Assembly: GCF_029871205.1 (NCBI RefSeq)
Contig: NZ_SSOJ01000154.1
Span: forward strand, 1 to 64,000
Reading direction: 5' to 3'
DNA length: 64,000 bases
Origin: Pseudomonas sp. BN417
GTDB lineage: Bacteria; Pseudomonadota; Gammaproteobacteria; Pseudomonadales; Pseudomonadaceae
In this document: positions 27,734 to 36,680 of the stretch, piece by piece
Numbering within the stretch: the stretch's first letter is position 1
Layout of the letters: each line of letters begins with the position of its first letter
The notes under the pieces: generated by a model
What the model was told of the DNA's origin: nothing
Database searches by the model: none
The model's input: only the letters and a program-made list of their open reading frames with translations
Translations under genes and position numbers: made by a program

Positions 27734-28200
27734 GCCAGGTAACCAACTTCACCTACGACGCCCTGGAAGTCGGCCAGAAAGCCACCTTCTCCACCACCGT
27801 CGAAGAGCGCCACATCCAGCTGTTCGCCGCCGTCTCCGGCGACCGCAACCCGGTGCACCTGGACGCCGAGTACGCCGCCGGCACCATGTTCAAGGAGCGC
27901 ATCGCCCACGGCATGTTCACCGGCGCCCTGATCAGCGCCGCCATCGCCTGCGAAATGCCCGGCCCGGGCAGCATCTACCTCGGCCAGCAGCTCAAGTTCA
28001 CCCGGCCGGTGAAACTGGGCGACAGCCTGACCGTGGAACTGGAAATCCTCGAGAAACTGCCGAAGAATCGCGTGCGCATCGCCACCCGCGTGTTCAACCA
28101 GAACACTGAACAAGTGGTGGATGGCGAAGCCGAAGTGCTGGCACCCAAGCAGCAGCTGTCGGTGGAACTGCCGGAGCTGCCACCGATCACCATCGGCTGA
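27730..28200 (+). CDS. phaJ1: (R)-specific enoyl-CoA hydratase, MaoC family
   Basis: A 156-residue hot-dog fold hydratase. The catalytic Asp38 and His43 lie in AVSGDRNPVHLDAEYA, the MaoC/PhaJ hydratase 2 motif, followed by RIAHGMFTGALISAAIA. It matches P. aeruginosa PhaJ1 (PA3302) in length and opening residues from memory. PhaJ turns trans-2-enoyl-CoA from beta-oxidation into (R)-3-hydroxyacyl-CoA, the precursor of medium-chain polyhydroxyalkanoate. No PHA synthase lies in this window. It is translationally coupled to the upstream hydrolase and followed by a strong terminator. Confidence 0.93.
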   Translation: MSQVTNFTYDALEVGQKATFSTTVEERHIQLFAAVSGDRNPVHLDAEYAAGTMFKERIAHGMFTGALISAAIACEMPGPGSIYLGQQLKFTRPVKLGDSLTVELEILEKLPKNRVRIATRVFNQNTEQVVDGEAEVLAPKQQLSVELPELPPITIG

Positions 28201-28215
28201 CGTTTGCTGGAAATG

Positions 28216-28245
28216 AAAAAAGCCCGGATCGAATCCGGGCTTTTT
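28216..28245. terminator. Bidirectional rho-independent terminator after phaJ1
   Basis: The stem agcccggat/atccgggct is flanked by an A-run on the left and a T-run on the right, so it can end phaJ1 transcripts and also those arriving from the minus-strand efflux operon. Confidence 0.93.
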
Positions 28246-28261
28246 CGTTGGGCTGTCACGA

Positions 28262-28366
28262 CCTTGTGGGAGCGAATTCATTCGCGAATCGGGCCGAAGG
28301 GCCGTCCTGCGCGACTGGAGGAAACGGGTAGCGGTGCTGCCCTTCGCGATTGAAATCGCTCCTACT
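28262..28366. repeat. REPIN after the efflux operon
   Basis: The half-sites gtgggagcgaattcattcgcg (28265 on) and gcgattgaaatcgctcctac (28347-28366) are inverted around about 60 bases. The right half-site overlaps the 3' end of the adaptor gene. Confidence 0.85.
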
Positions 28367-29216
28367 CCCCCACCGTCACACTCGCCGTCATCCCCGCGCT
28401 CAACTGCACGTCATCCGGCACCTTGTCCAGCTTGATCCGCACCGGAATCCGCTGGGCCAGGCGCACCCAGTTGAAAGTGGGTTCGACATTGGCCAGCAAC
28501 TGGGTATCCGGGCTGGCGTTGCGGTCGGTGATACCGCGGCTGATGCTTTCGACCTTGCCCGACAGCGGCTCGCCGGCGCTCATCAGCCAGACCTTCACCG
28601 GCGCGCCCACCTTGATGCGCGGCAGCTTGGTTTCCTCGAAGTAGGCCTGTACGTAGAAGGAGCCATCGTCCACCAGCGCCATTACCGGCTGGCCGGCACT
28701 CACGTAGTTGCCCTGGGCGAGACGAAGGTTGGTGACCTGGCCACTGCGCGGCGCGCGCAATTCGCTGCGGGCCAGGTTCAGCTCGGCCACCTTGAGTTCG
28801 GCTTGGGCCTCGCGGAACTCGGCGCGGGCAACCTCAGCGGTGATCAGGGCGTTCTCCCGCAGCTCTTCACTAATGGCCTGCGTCCCCAGGTGGGCGCGGC
28901 GAGAGGCTTCGTGCTCATGCAGGCGCAATTGATGCTGACGGGTATCGGCCACGGCGCGTGCCTTTTCCAGCGCCGCCTGGTAGCGCTCACGGTCGACGGA
29001 CAGCAGCAGGTCGCCAGTCTTCACCTGCTGGTTGTCCTGAACCTTGAGGTCCATTACCCAGCCGGACACATCCGGCGAAATCACCACCACATCGGCACGC
29101 ACCCGCGCATCACGGGTCCAGGGGGCAAGCATGTAGTGCTGCCAGAGCCAATAGCCGGACACCAGTGCCGCCACGACCAGGGCGAGGGTTACCAGCACAC
29201 GCAACATGGAACGCAT
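28362..29216 (-). CDS. HlyD-family efflux adaptor, AaeA/EmrA type
   Basis: A 284-residue periplasmic adaptor (membrane fusion protein) with one N-terminal membrane anchor (about residues 5-24). The lipoyl/beta-barrel segments WTRDARVRADVVVISPDVSGWV and LRAPRSGQVTNLRLAQGNYVSAGQPVM are typical, with a helical hairpin between. The chosen start at 29216 has GGAGAG ten bases upstream; a frame to 29234 also exists. It follows the DUF1656 gene closely. With the FUSC permease it resembles E. coli AaeXAB, which exports aromatic acids such as p-hydroxybenzoate. The C-terminus ends inside a REPIN. Confidence 0.9.
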   Translation of the reverse strand: MRSMLRVLVTLALVVAALVSGYWLWQHYMLAPWTRDARVRADVVVISPDVSGWVMDLKVQDNQQVKTGDLLLSVDRERYQAALEKARAVADTRQHQLRLHEHEASRRAHLGTQAISEELRENALITAEVARAEFREAQAELKVAELNLARSELRAPRSGQVTNLRLAQGNYVSAGQPVMALVDDGSFYVQAYFEETKLPRIKVGAPVKVWLMSAGEPLSGKVESISRGITDRNASPDTQLLANVEPTFNWVRLAQRIPVRIKLDKVPDDVQLSAGMTASVTVGE

Positions 29217-29227
29217 TTCTCTCTCCT

Positions 29228-29434
29228 TCACCACTGCCCGGTCAGCGCTACCAGCGCGGCCAGCACACAGACATACAAAGCAGAATCGAACAGCGCTTCA
29301 TGCCAGATCCAGCGGGTCGCGCCAATCCGGGCCAGGCCGAAGCGCAATACGCCGGTCACCAGCAAAGCCAGCACTGCGTAGATCAGAAAGGGGCTGAGCA
29401 GCACACCGCCCAGGGACCATTCACGCAAGCCCAT
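29228..29434 (-). CDS. DUF1656 small membrane protein, AaeX-like
   Basis: A 68-residue protein starting MGLREWSLGGVLLSPFL, with two membrane helices (about 10-32 and 50-65). DUF1656/AaeX proteins accompany FUSC-type aromatic acid pumps. Its start overlaps the end of the permease gene by 14 bases and it ends 11 bases before the adaptor start, so the three genes form one tightly packed unit. Its role in the pump is unknown. Confidence 0.88.
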   Translation of the reverse strand: MGLREWSLGGVLLSPFLIYAVLALLVTGVLRFGLARIGATRWIWHEALFDSALYVCVLAALVALTGQW

Positions 29435-31466
29435 GGCTCGCCTCCTGTTGTTCACACCATTGCCGCCAGCTCTGCTGCAACTGCAACAGGGCCGCCTGGG
29501 CCAGGCGGCGATCGATACTGCTGCCTGCGGCGCGCAGGGCGGCCAGCAGTTCCCCGGCAGGTTCATCCAGGGCCTCGGCGCGGCCGGGCGCGGGACCTTG
29601 CAGCAGGATGCGCTCGAGGTGCCGGAGGAAGCGCTGCTCCGATGCCCCCAAGGGCTTGTCGGCGGCCGCCAGGCAGCGTCGCAGGTGCAACAGTTCGTCG
29701 CCCAGGTCGAGGCTGGCGACGCCGTCGTCCCAGCGGCTGCGGCTCTGTTCCGGCAACACCGGGTAAAGCCGCGCAAGCTGCAGCAGGCGGTCGGCCATGC
29801 GCCCGCCGAACCAGTTTTCCGCGCCCGCCAGGGCCACGCCGGTCAGGCGCGCCAGGTCGGCCAGGGTCGCCTTGAGCAGGCGACGACCATGCCAGACCGG
29901 GTTGCGCAGCTTGATAAGACGGAAAGACAACACCGCGAAACCCACCCCCAGCAGCATGGAGATGGCCTCGTTGAAGAACAGGCCGACATCGAAGCGCATG
30001 ATGTTCTGCGGCGCACAGAGCACGATGAAATGCAGGCAGAACGACGTGGCCGTGGCCCCCAGCGCTGGCTTGGCCATCCCCAAGGCGCCGAAGAACAGCG
30101 GCACGCCGAGGGCCAGGCAGAGCATGGCGAAGCCACTGAGCTGGGGCAGCAACACCTGGCCGACGAAGAACGCCACTGGCAGCGCGTAGAGGATGCCGCG
30201 CAAGAAAAAGAAGCCGATCTGCTCGGCGTTCTCGCGGCTGGCGAACAGACTGCAGATCACGCAGGTGAGGGTCAGGGCGCCGACTGCCGAGGTCCAGCCA
30301 GTGGCCAGCCAGAAGGCCGAGAGGCCGAGAAAGGCCAGGGCGCTGCGCAGGCCATAGATGGTCGCGGTCTGCAGGTCGCGGTGGGTGGATAGCGATGGCG
30401 GCGCGTCAGGCGGCGCCTCGCCCCGTTCCACCGCGTGCATCGAGCCCACCGCCGATGCAGCCTGGCGCATCAGCACCGCCATGCGGCCCAGGCAGTACTG
30501 CTGGATGGTCGAGAGGTCCTCATCCTCGGAGGCGAGCAGCAAGCGGTCGCGCAGCTCGTCCAGGCGCGGCACGTCGGGCTCGGCCAGGGCCTGCTCCACC
30601 TCCTCCAGGCAGGACCGCAGCCGTGCGGCCTCCGTTTCGCTCAGCTGGCGCCATTGCCGCGCCACGCCGCGGGCCAGGCGCAACAGGCTGAGCAGGTCCT
30701 GACTGAGCACACGCAAGGCCATGGCACGCTGGCGCCCGCGGTTGCCCTCGAACCAGGCGTGCTCGCGCTGGGCGTCCACCGCCACGATGCGCCCCAGCAC
30801 GCCGAGCAGGCCTTGGCGCTCCTGGCGTTCGCCCTTCAGCGCCGAGAGCGCCGCCTGAATGCCGCATTGCCAGGCGTCCCGCGCCTGACGCGCAAGCTGG
30901 CGCTCCACCCGTTGCGGCCAGAGCAGAGCGCTGGTCAGGGTGGCGCAGAGGATGCCGAGGCAGATTTCCGTACAGCGCGCCACGGCCTGGTCGAACACCG
31001 TCAGCGGATGAGCGATCGCCGGCAGGCCGATGATGGCCACGGTGTAACCGGCCAGCACGAAGGAATAGGACCAGGCACTGCGCATCAGCGTCGAGGCGGC
31101 GGTGCAGATACCCAGCCAGGTGGCCAGCGCCAATAGGAAGAGCCAGGGCGTCTGGGCGAAGAGTCCCATGATGACGACCGACATGGCCGTCCCCACCAGG
31201 GTGCCGAGCAACCGCGCCAAGCCCTTCTGCACCACCATGCCTGATAGCGGCTGGGCGACGATGAAGGCGGTCATCAACGCCCATTGCGGCTGTTCCAGGC
31301 CGAAGCGGAAGGCGCACCAGAGCGCCAGGCCACCGCCCAGCAGGGTCTTGATGACGAATTGCAGCGCCGGAATATCGGGCGCCAGGAAGGCACGCAGGGT
31401 GTCGCGCACGGGCAAGGTCCAAGGATGATCCAGATTGAAGATAGCCCGCCGGAATCGGCAAGCCAT
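29421..31466 (-). CDS. FUSC-family inner-membrane efflux permease, AaeB-like
   Basis: A roughly 681-residue membrane protein with two sets of about five hydrophobic helices (N-terminal, about residues 35-185; C-terminal, about 370-500), each followed by a cytoplasmic domain: the fusaric acid resistance (FUSC/PET) plan. Helix-bordering motifs such as FVIKTLLGGGLALWCAFRFGL and TAFIVAQPLSG are typical. The ATG at 31466 has no good ribosome site; a TTG at 31472 and a GTG at 31409 are alternatives, so the start is uncertain. It leads a three-gene unit with DUF1656 and the HlyD adaptor and is divergent from a TetR gene that may control it. Confidence 0.88.
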   Translation of the reverse strand: MACRFRRAIFNLDHPWTLPVRDTLRAFLAPDIPALQFVIKTLLGGGLALWCAFRFGLEQPQWALMTAFIVAQPLSGMVVQKGLARLLGTLVGTAMSVVIMGLFAQTPWLFLLALATWLGICTAASTLMRSAWSYSFVLAGYTVAIIGLPAIAHPLTVFDQAVARCTEICLGILCATLTSALLWPQRVERQLARQARDAWQCGIQAALSALKGERQERQGLLGVLGRIVAVDAQREHAWFEGNRGRQRAMALRVLSQDLLSLLRLARGVARQWRQLSETEAARLRSCLEEVEQALAEPDVPRLDELRDRLLLASEDEDLSTIQQYCLGRMAVLMRQAASAVGSMHAVERGEAPPDAPPSLSTHRDLQTATIYGLRSALAFLGLSAFWLATGWTSAVGALTLTCVICSLFASRENAEQIGFFFLRGILYALPVAFFVGQVLLPQLSGFAMLCLALGVPLFFGALGMAKPALGATATSFCLHFIVLCAPQNIMRFDVGLFFNEAISMLLGVGFAVLSFRLIKLRNPVWHGRRLLKATLADLARLTGVALAGAENWFGGRMADRLLQLARLYPVLPEQSRSRWDDGVASLDLGDELLHLRRCLAAADKPLGASEQRFLRHLERILLQGPAPGRAEALDEPAGELLAALRAAGSSIDRRLAQAALLQLQQSWRQWCEQQEASHGLA

Positions 31467-31472
31467 ACGCAA

Positions 31473-31596
31473 AACTTATTATTAGCTGGCTAACTGTTTT
31501 CGTCCAGAGGGGATTCTTACGTTCGTCGGTTGCTCGTTGCTAATTAATTAAATGAATATTTAAATAAATCCATCTTCACTGTCCGGAGACTATCCC
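31473..31596. promoter_or_regulatory. Divergent promoter region between FUSC permease and TetR genes
   Basis: An AT-rich 124-base region (attaattaaatgaatatttaaataaat at about 31541-31568) is the likely promoter zone for both directions. A short palindrome, TTAGC TG GCTAA, near 31484-31495 could be part of a TetR operator. GGAG at 31584-31587 is the TetR ribosome site. Confidence 0.5.
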
Positions 31597-32235
31597 GTGA
31601 CCCGCAGCCGCTCCCCCGGCCGACCCACAGGCGATTCCCAGGCCCAGCGCGAACGCCTGCTGGACGCCGCCACCGACGCCTTCGCCCATATCGGCATCCA
31701 CGCCGCCAGCCTGCGCGGCATCGCCCAGCAGGCCGGGGTGACGCCAGCCCTGGTCAATTACTACTTCGGCAACAAGGAACGCTTGGTTGACGCCCTGGTG
31801 GAAGAGCGCCTGCTGCCACTGTTCCAGGGCATGGCCGAGCGCCTGCAACAGGTGGGCGACGACCCATTGGAGTTGGTCACTGCCTTCGTTCGCGGCATGA
31901 GCGCCAACCTCAGCCGCAACCCCTGGCTGCCGCCACTCTGGGTGCGCGAAGTGCTCTGCGAAGGCGGCGCCCTGCGCGAACTGCTGCCCACCCGCTTCGC
32001 CCCCATGGTGCCCATCCTGATGGCCCAGCGCTTCGCCGCGGCCCAGGCCGGCGGCCGTATGAACCCCGATATCGATCCGCGCCTGCTGGTGGTCTCGCTG
32101 GTCGGCATGGTGATGCTGCCCTACGCCGCCGGCCCGCTCTGGCGCGGCATCTTCACCAGCCCGGAAATCGGTGACGAAGCCATGGTCAAGCACATACTGG
32201 CCCTGCTGGAACGCGGCCTGGAGGTAAAGCAATGA
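31597..32235 (+). CDS. TetR family regulator, CecR/YbiH-like
   Basis: A 212-residue regulator with a TetR helix-turn-helix at about residues 22-65 (HAASLRGIAQQAGVTPALVNYYFGNKERLVDAL) and a C-terminal ligand domain. The start is GTG at 31597 with CCGGAG ten bases upstream. The next three genes overlap it and one another, a layout like E. coli cecR (ybiH)-ybhGFSR, where CecR controls the ABC exporter. It may also control the divergent FUSC pump. Confidence 0.92.
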   Translation: MTRSRSPGRPTGDSQAQRERLLDAATDAFAHIGIHAASLRGIAQQAGVTPALVNYYFGNKERLVDALVEERLLPLFQGMAERLQQVGDDPLELVTAFVRGMSANLSRNPWLPPLWVREVLCEGGALRELLPTRFAPMVPILMAQRFAAAQAGGRMNPDIDPRLLVVSLVGMVMLPYAAGPLWRGIFTSPEIGDEAMVKHILALLERGLEVKQ

Positions 32236-33194
32236 ACAGGCTGCTGCCCTGCCTGCTGGTATTCACCCTGCTTGGCGGCTGCGAAGACCCGGCCCGCGAG
32301 CCGCTGCTCGGCACCCTGGAATGGGACCGCATCGGCCTGCCCGCCGAAGCCTCGGAAACCATCCTCGCCTGGCGCGTGGCCGAGGGCGACCGGGTGGAGG
32401 CCGGCCAGTTGCTGCTGGAACTGGACCCGCGCCGTCTCGATGCCCGCCTCGAAGAGGCCCGCGGCGATGTCGGCCAGGCCAAGGCCAGGTTGGAGGAACT
32501 GAGCGCCGGCGCGCGCAGCGAAACCATGGACGCCGCCCGCGCCACCCTCAACCGCAACCGCGCCGAACTCACTGATGCCGAGCGCACCTTCCAGCGCATT
32601 TCTGCGCTGTACCAGCGGCGCCAGGTCGCCATTGCCGAACTGGACCGTGCCCGCGCCGCCCGCGACCAGGCACGCGCCGCCGTGAGCAATGCCGACGCCC
32701 AGTTGCGCGAACTCACCAACGGCACCCGCCCGGAACAAATCGAGCAGGCCACCGCCTTGCTCCAGGCCGCCCAGGGCCGGCTGGCGCAGCTGCGGGTCAC
32801 CCGCGAGCACCTCAGCCTGCGCGCGCCCCGCGCCGGACGGGTCGACGCCCTGCCCTTCAAGCCCGGAGACCAGCCGCCGCTGAACGCCGAACTGGTCAGC
32901 CTGCTGGTGGGTGAGGCGCCCTATGCAAGGGTCTATGTGCCGGCTTCGGTCCGCCCGCAGATCGCCATTGGCGACGCGCTTAAAGTGAAGGTGGAAGGCG
33001 TGCCCGAGCCCTTCGATGCGACCGTGCGCAGCATCGCCAGCGAGTCCAGCTTCACCCCCTACTTCGCCCTCACCGGCGAAGACGCCAGCCGCCTGGTCTA
33101 CCGCGCCGAACTGGTGCTGCAGGGCGAGGCCGCGCGCCAGTTGCCCGCCGGCCTGCCGGTGCAGGCGGAGCGAGTGAGCCATGAACAGCAATGA
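32232..33194 (+). CDS. HlyD-family lipoprotein adaptor of an ABC exporter (YbhG-like)
   Basis: A 320-residue adaptor with a lipoprotein signal: hydrophobic segment then LLGGC, lipidated Cys17. The lipoyl half-motifs (ILAWRVAEGDRVEAGQLLLEL and LRAPRAGRVDALPFKPGD) flank a long coiled-coil hairpin rich in Arg, Glu and Ala (about residues 75-190). The start overlaps the TetR stop by four bases (ATGA). It links the inner-membrane ABC exporter to an outer-membrane channel encoded elsewhere. E. coli YbhG, the closest analogue in context, is not typically lipidated, so the lipobox is a difference. Confidence 0.9.
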   Translation: MNRLLPCLLVFTLLGGCEDPAREPLLGTLEWDRIGLPAEASETILAWRVAEGDRVEAGQLLLELDPRRLDARLEEARGDVGQAKARLEELSAGARSETMDAARATLNRNRAELTDAERTFQRISALYQRRQVAIAELDRARAARDQARAAVSNADAQLRELTNGTRPEQIEQATALLQAAQGRLAQLRVTREHLSLRAPRAGRVDALPFKPGDQPPLNAELVSLLVGEAPYARVYVPASVRPQIAIGDALKVKVEGVPEPFDATVRSIASESSFTPYFALTGEDASRLVYRAELVLQGEAARQLPAGLPVQAERVSHEQQ

Positions 33195-34128
33195 AGCGGT
33201 GATCCGCGCAAGCCACCTGACCAAGCGCTTCGGCCAGCTCACCGCCGTTGACGGGCTGGACCTGCACGTCGACCGCGCCGAGGTGTTCGGCTTCCTTGGC
33301 CCCAACGGCAGCGGCAAGTCCACCACCATCCGCATGCTCTGTGGCCTGCTGCTGCCCAGCGCCGGCGAAATCGAGGTACTCGGCTGCCAGATCCCCCGCG
33401 ACGCCGAAGCCCTGAAGCGGCGCATCGGCTACATGACCCAGAAGTTCTCCCTCTACGAAGACCTGACGGTGTACGAGAACCTGGAATTCCTCGCCACTGT
33501 CCAGGACATGGACCGCCGCGAGGCGCGCCAGCGCATCGAGGAGTTGCTGGAGCGCTACTGGCTGGCCGACCGCCGCAAGCAGCTGGCCGGAACCATGAGC
33601 GGCGGCCAGAAGCAGCGCCTGGCGCTGGCCGGCGCCGTGCTGCACAAGCCCGACCTGCTGCTGCTGGACGAACCCACCAGCGCCGTGGACCCGCAGTCGC
33701 GCCGGGAATTCTGGGACTCGCTGTTCGAGCTGGCCGAAGCCGGCACCACGCTGCTGGTCTCGACCCACTACATGGACGAGGCGGAACGCTGCACCCGCCT
33801 CGGCATCCTCGACGCCGGCCGGCTAGTGGCCGACGGCAGCCCCGCCGACCTGATGGCCGCCCTGCCCGGCCGCCCGCTGCTCGTGGAGTGCGCCCAGCCG
33901 CGCCAGGCCCAGCGCGCCCTGCAGGGCGCCGAGGAAGTCATCGCCATGGCCCAGATCGGCGCCTCGCTACGGGTGCTCAGCGCCGTCAGCGATGCCCGCG
34001 AACGCATCGCCCGGCGCCTGGCCGACCAGGGCATAGAAGCCGAAGTGAGGGACACCGAGGCCAACCTCGAGGACGTCTTCGTCGCCGTCACCCACCGCCC
34101 GCTCGAACGGGCTGGAGCGCCATCATGA
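33181..34128 (+). CDS. ABC exporter ATP-binding protein (YbhF-like, single ATPase)
   Basis: A 315-residue ABC ATPase: Walker A GPNGSGKST (about residues 40-48), signature MSGGQKQRLALAGA, Walker B LLLLDEPTSAVD and H-loop STHYMDEAE. A C-terminal regulatory tail follows. E. coli YbhF is a fused pair of two such domains; here it is a single domain, so the exporter probably uses a homodimer. It overlaps the adaptor gene by 14 bases and the permease gene by four. Confidence 0.93.
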   Translation: MNSNEAVIRASHLTKRFGQLTAVDGLDLHVDRAEVFGFLGPNGSGKSTTIRMLCGLLLPSAGEIEVLGCQIPRDAEALKRRIGYMTQKFSLYEDLTVYENLEFLATVQDMDRREARQRIEELLERYWLADRRKQLAGTMSGGQKQRLALAGAVLHKPDLLLLDEPTSAVDPQSRREFWDSLFELAEAGTTLLVSTHYMDEAERCTRLGILDAGRLVADGSPADLMAALPGRPLLVECAQPRQAQRALQGAEEVIAMAQIGASLRVLSAVSDARERIARRLADQGIEAEVRDTEANLEDVFVAVTHRPLERAGAPS

Positions 34129-35204
34129 ACCTGCGCCGCCTGGGGGCCATCGTCCACAAGGAACTGCGCCAGCTGCGCCGCGACCGCCTGACCTTCGCCA
34201 TGATCGTCGGCATCCCCATCATGCAGCTGGTGCTCTTCGGCTACGCCATCAACATGGACGTGCGCGGCCTGCACGCGGCCGTGCTGGACCAGGCCGACAC
34301 CGCGCGCTCCCGCGAGGTGGTGGCGGAGCTCGGCGCCAGCCAGGTGCTGGACTTCCGCTACCACCTGGCCACCCCGCAGCAGCTCGACAAGCTGCTGCGC
34401 GAAGGCAGCATCAGCGCCGCCCTGGTGGTGCCGCCGGACTTCGAGGCACGCCTGCAGGAACGCGACCGCCCACCGCTGCAGCTGGTGGTGGACGGCTCCG
34501 ACCAGGTGGTGCAGGCCTCCGCCCGCCAACTGGCGGCCTATCCCCTGCCCGGCTGGCCCAGCCTCACCGGCGTGCAGGTGGTGAACTTCTACAACCCCGA
34601 ACGCCTGGCGCCGCTGAACACGGTGCCGGGGCTGATCGGCGTGATCCTCACCATGACCATGGTGCTGTTCACCGCCATCGCCCTGGTACGCGAACGCGAG
34701 CGCGGCAACATGGAACTGCTGATCACCACGCCGCTGTCCCCCTGGGAACTGACCCTGGGCAAGGTGCTGCCCTTCGTCGGCATCGGCCTGGTGCAGGTAA
34801 CGGTGATCCTGCTGGTGGGCCTCTGGCTGTTCGAGGTGCCGGTGCGCGGCTCGCTGCTGGAACTCTACGGCGCGTCCCTGGTGTTCATCTTCGCCAGCCT
34901 GACCCTGGGGGTGTTCATCTCCACCCTGGCGCGCAGCCAGTTCCAGGCGATGCAGATGGCCTTTTTCACCTTCCTGCCGCAGATCCTGCTGTCCGGCTTC
35001 ATGTTCCCCTTCGCCGGCATGCCCAAGGCGGCGCAGTGGATAGCCGAGGTGCTGCCGCTGACCCACTTCCTGCGCCTGGCCCGCGGCATCATGCTGCGCG
35101 GTGCCGGGCTGGCGGACCTCTGGCTGGAGTTGGTGGTGCTGGTGGTGTTCACCCTGGTGATGCTGACCATCGCTGTGATGCGGGTGCACAAGCGGTTGGA
35201 TTGA
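34125..35204 (+). CDS. ABC-2 type permease (YbhS/YbhR-like)
   Basis: A 359-residue ABC-2 permease with one N-terminal helix (about residues 23-43), a large periplasmic domain (about 45-165) and five further helices in the C-terminal half. The segments ALVRERERGNMELLITTPLSPWELTLGK and QILLSGFMFPFAGMPKAAQWIAEVLPLTHFLRLARGIMLRG, split here only by loops, are typical of ABC-2 exporters. The ATG overlaps the ATPase stop by four bases. One permease gene is present rather than the YbhS/YbhR pair, pointing to a homodimeric exporter. It ends the transcription unit. Confidence 0.93.
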   Translation: MNLRRLGAIVHKELRQLRRDRLTFAMIVGIPIMQLVLFGYAINMDVRGLHAAVLDQADTARSREVVAELGASQVLDFRYHLATPQQLDKLLREGSISAALVVPPDFEARLQERDRPPLQLVVDGSDQVVQASARQLAAYPLPGWPSLTGVQVVNFYNPERLAPLNTVPGLIGVILTMTMVLFTAIALVRERERGNMELLITTPLSPWELTLGKVLPFVGIGLVQVTVILLVGLWLFEVPVRGSLLELYGASLVFIFASLTLGVFISTLARSQFQAMQMAFFTFLPQILLSGFMFPFAGMPKAAQWIAEVLPLTHFLRLARGIMLRGAGLADLWLELVVLVVFTLVMLTIAVMRVHKRLD

Positions 35205-35228
35205 GTTGCAGGCCAGACGGTTGGCTTT

Positions 35229-35332
35229 TCTGTGGGGGCGAATTCATTCGCCAAGGGCAGCGTAGCTGCCCCATGGACCTCGTAGGGCAAGCCTTCGGCC
35301 TGCTCAGCGATTGAAATCGCCCCCACAAAAGC
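35229..35332. repeat. REPIN, first of a pair
   Basis: The half-sites tgtgggggcgaattcattcg and cgattgaaatcgcccccaca are inverted around about 60 bases with an internal hairpin-prone spacer. No gene is supported. Confidence 0.9.
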
Positions 35333-35390
35333 ATGGCCGACCCAACCGTGAATTCCGGATTGCATGCGGGCTACGGGCTGGACCGCTCTT

Positions 35391-35491
35391 CTGTGGGGGC
35401 GAATTCATTCGCCAAGGGCAGCAAAGCTGCCCCCTACTGGACCGAAGGGCGGTCCTTCGGCCCGCATAGCGATTGAAATCGCCCCCACAAG
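35391..35491. repeat. REPIN, second of a pair
   Basis: The half-sites are nearly identical to those of the REPIN at 35229-35332 (tgtgggggcgaattcattcg; cgattgaaatcgcccccaca), in the same orientation. The spacers have diverged more, though both begin aagggcagc. Confidence 0.9.
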
Positions 35492-35515
35492 GTTCCGTTC
35501 AACCTTGCAGGGAGA

Positions 35516-36646
35516 TCAGGCCAGCAACCCCGCCATGGTCCGCTCACCCAGCGCCGGGCCCACGCTCATGCCCACGCCGCTGTGCATCAGCACGGCGGTC
35601 ACCCCCGGCGCCGCCTTGAGCACCGAGAAGGGTCCCGGCCCACGGGCGCCGTAGACGCCCTGCCAGCGCTCGACCACCTGCAGGCGGGTGCCCAGGGTGT
35701 GTTCGGCCAGGTCCAGGAGGATGTCGTCAATCGCCTCGGCATTGAAGGGCGAGGCGTCGCTGCCGTAGTGGTGGGAGTCGCCGATGATCAGCTCGCCATA
35801 GGGCGTCGGGCTGACCAGCAGGTGGATGCCGTGCTCCTCCAGTTCTGGCTGCTGGTTCTGGATCTGCTCGCGGATGGCCTCGGCCTCCGGCAGGTCGGCG
35901 AAGGCGCCGTAGTGCACGCAGCTCAAACCAGTGAGCACCGCCTGGTTCAGGCCGAAGTCGCGTTCCGGGCGCACCCGCAGCATCTGCAGGCGACAGACCT
36001 GGGGCTGCAGCGGGGCAATCTGCTCGGCCAGCAATGTCTGGTAGTCGTGGCCGGCGCAGACCACTATCTGCTCCGCCCGGCAACTGCCCTTGGTGCTGTG
36101 GATAACCCCCGGCTCGACATCGCGCACCAGGGTGGAGAAATGGAACTCGACGCCATGCTCACGGCGCAGGTATTCCACCAGCGCGGGGATGGCTTCGCGG
36201 GAATAGAGCTGCTGGTCGTCCAGCCCCAGCAACGCGGCGCGGTGATGGCTGAACTGGCCCCGGTAGAGGTCGTGCAGGCGCTCACCACGCAGCAGTTCCA
36301 CGCAATAGCCATGCTCCGGCGCGCGTACTTCGCAGAAGGCTTCGAGCAGTTCTTCCTCGGCGCGGGTACGGGCGAACAGCAGGGAGCCGTTGCTGCGCAG
36401 GTGGAACCCAGCGACCTCGGCCCAGCGGGCCCAGATGTGACGGCTGTCACGGGCCAGGGCATGCATGGGGCCCGGCGGCTGGCCGGTGACCAGGGCCTGG
36501 CCGAAGTTGCGCACAGAGGCGCCCAGGGGCGTCGCGCTACGTTCGAAGACGCTGACGCGCAGGCCGCGCCGGGCGGCGGCGTAGGCGTGGGAAAGGCCGA
36601 GGATGCCGGCGCCGACTATGGCGATATCGGTGTCTTGCAGGGGCAT
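35516..36646 (-). CDS. FAD-dependent amine oxidase-like protein, phosphonate-associated (TIGR03364 type)
   Basis: A 376-residue flavoprotein of the DAO/glycine-oxidase fold. The FAD-binding motif IAIVGAGILGLSHA lies at 8-21, followed by the SVRNFGQ segment characteristic of the TIGR03364 group and a C-terminal GVYGARGPGPFSVL and MSVGPALGERTMA. Members occur next to 2-aminoethylphosphonate genes and are thought to oxidise an aminophosphonate. It lies 212 bases after the binding-protein gene, on the same strand as the importer. A GAGAGGG hairpin (36681-36702) sits in the gap. Confidence 0.85.
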   Translation of the reverse strand: MPLQDTDIAIVGAGILGLSHAYAAARRGLRVSVFERSATPLGASVRNFGQALVTGQPPGPMHALARDSRHIWARWAEVAGFHLRSNGSLLFARTRAEEELLEAFCEVRAPEHGYCVELLRGERLHDLYRGQFSHHRAALLGLDDQQLYSREAIPALVEYLRREHGVEFHFSTLVRDVEPGVIHSTKGSCRAEQIVVCAGHDYQTLLAEQIAPLQPQVCRLQMLRVRPERDFGLNQAVLTGLSCVHYGAFADLPEAEAIREQIQNQQPELEEHGIHLLVSPTPYGELIIGDSHHYGSDASPFNAEAIDDILLDLAEHTLGTRLQVVERWQGVYGARGPGPFSVLKAAPGVTAVLMHSGVGMSVGPALGERTMAGLLA

Positions 36647-36680
36647 GGAGTTCTCCTGGTGTCACGTCCCCTCTCCCCCG

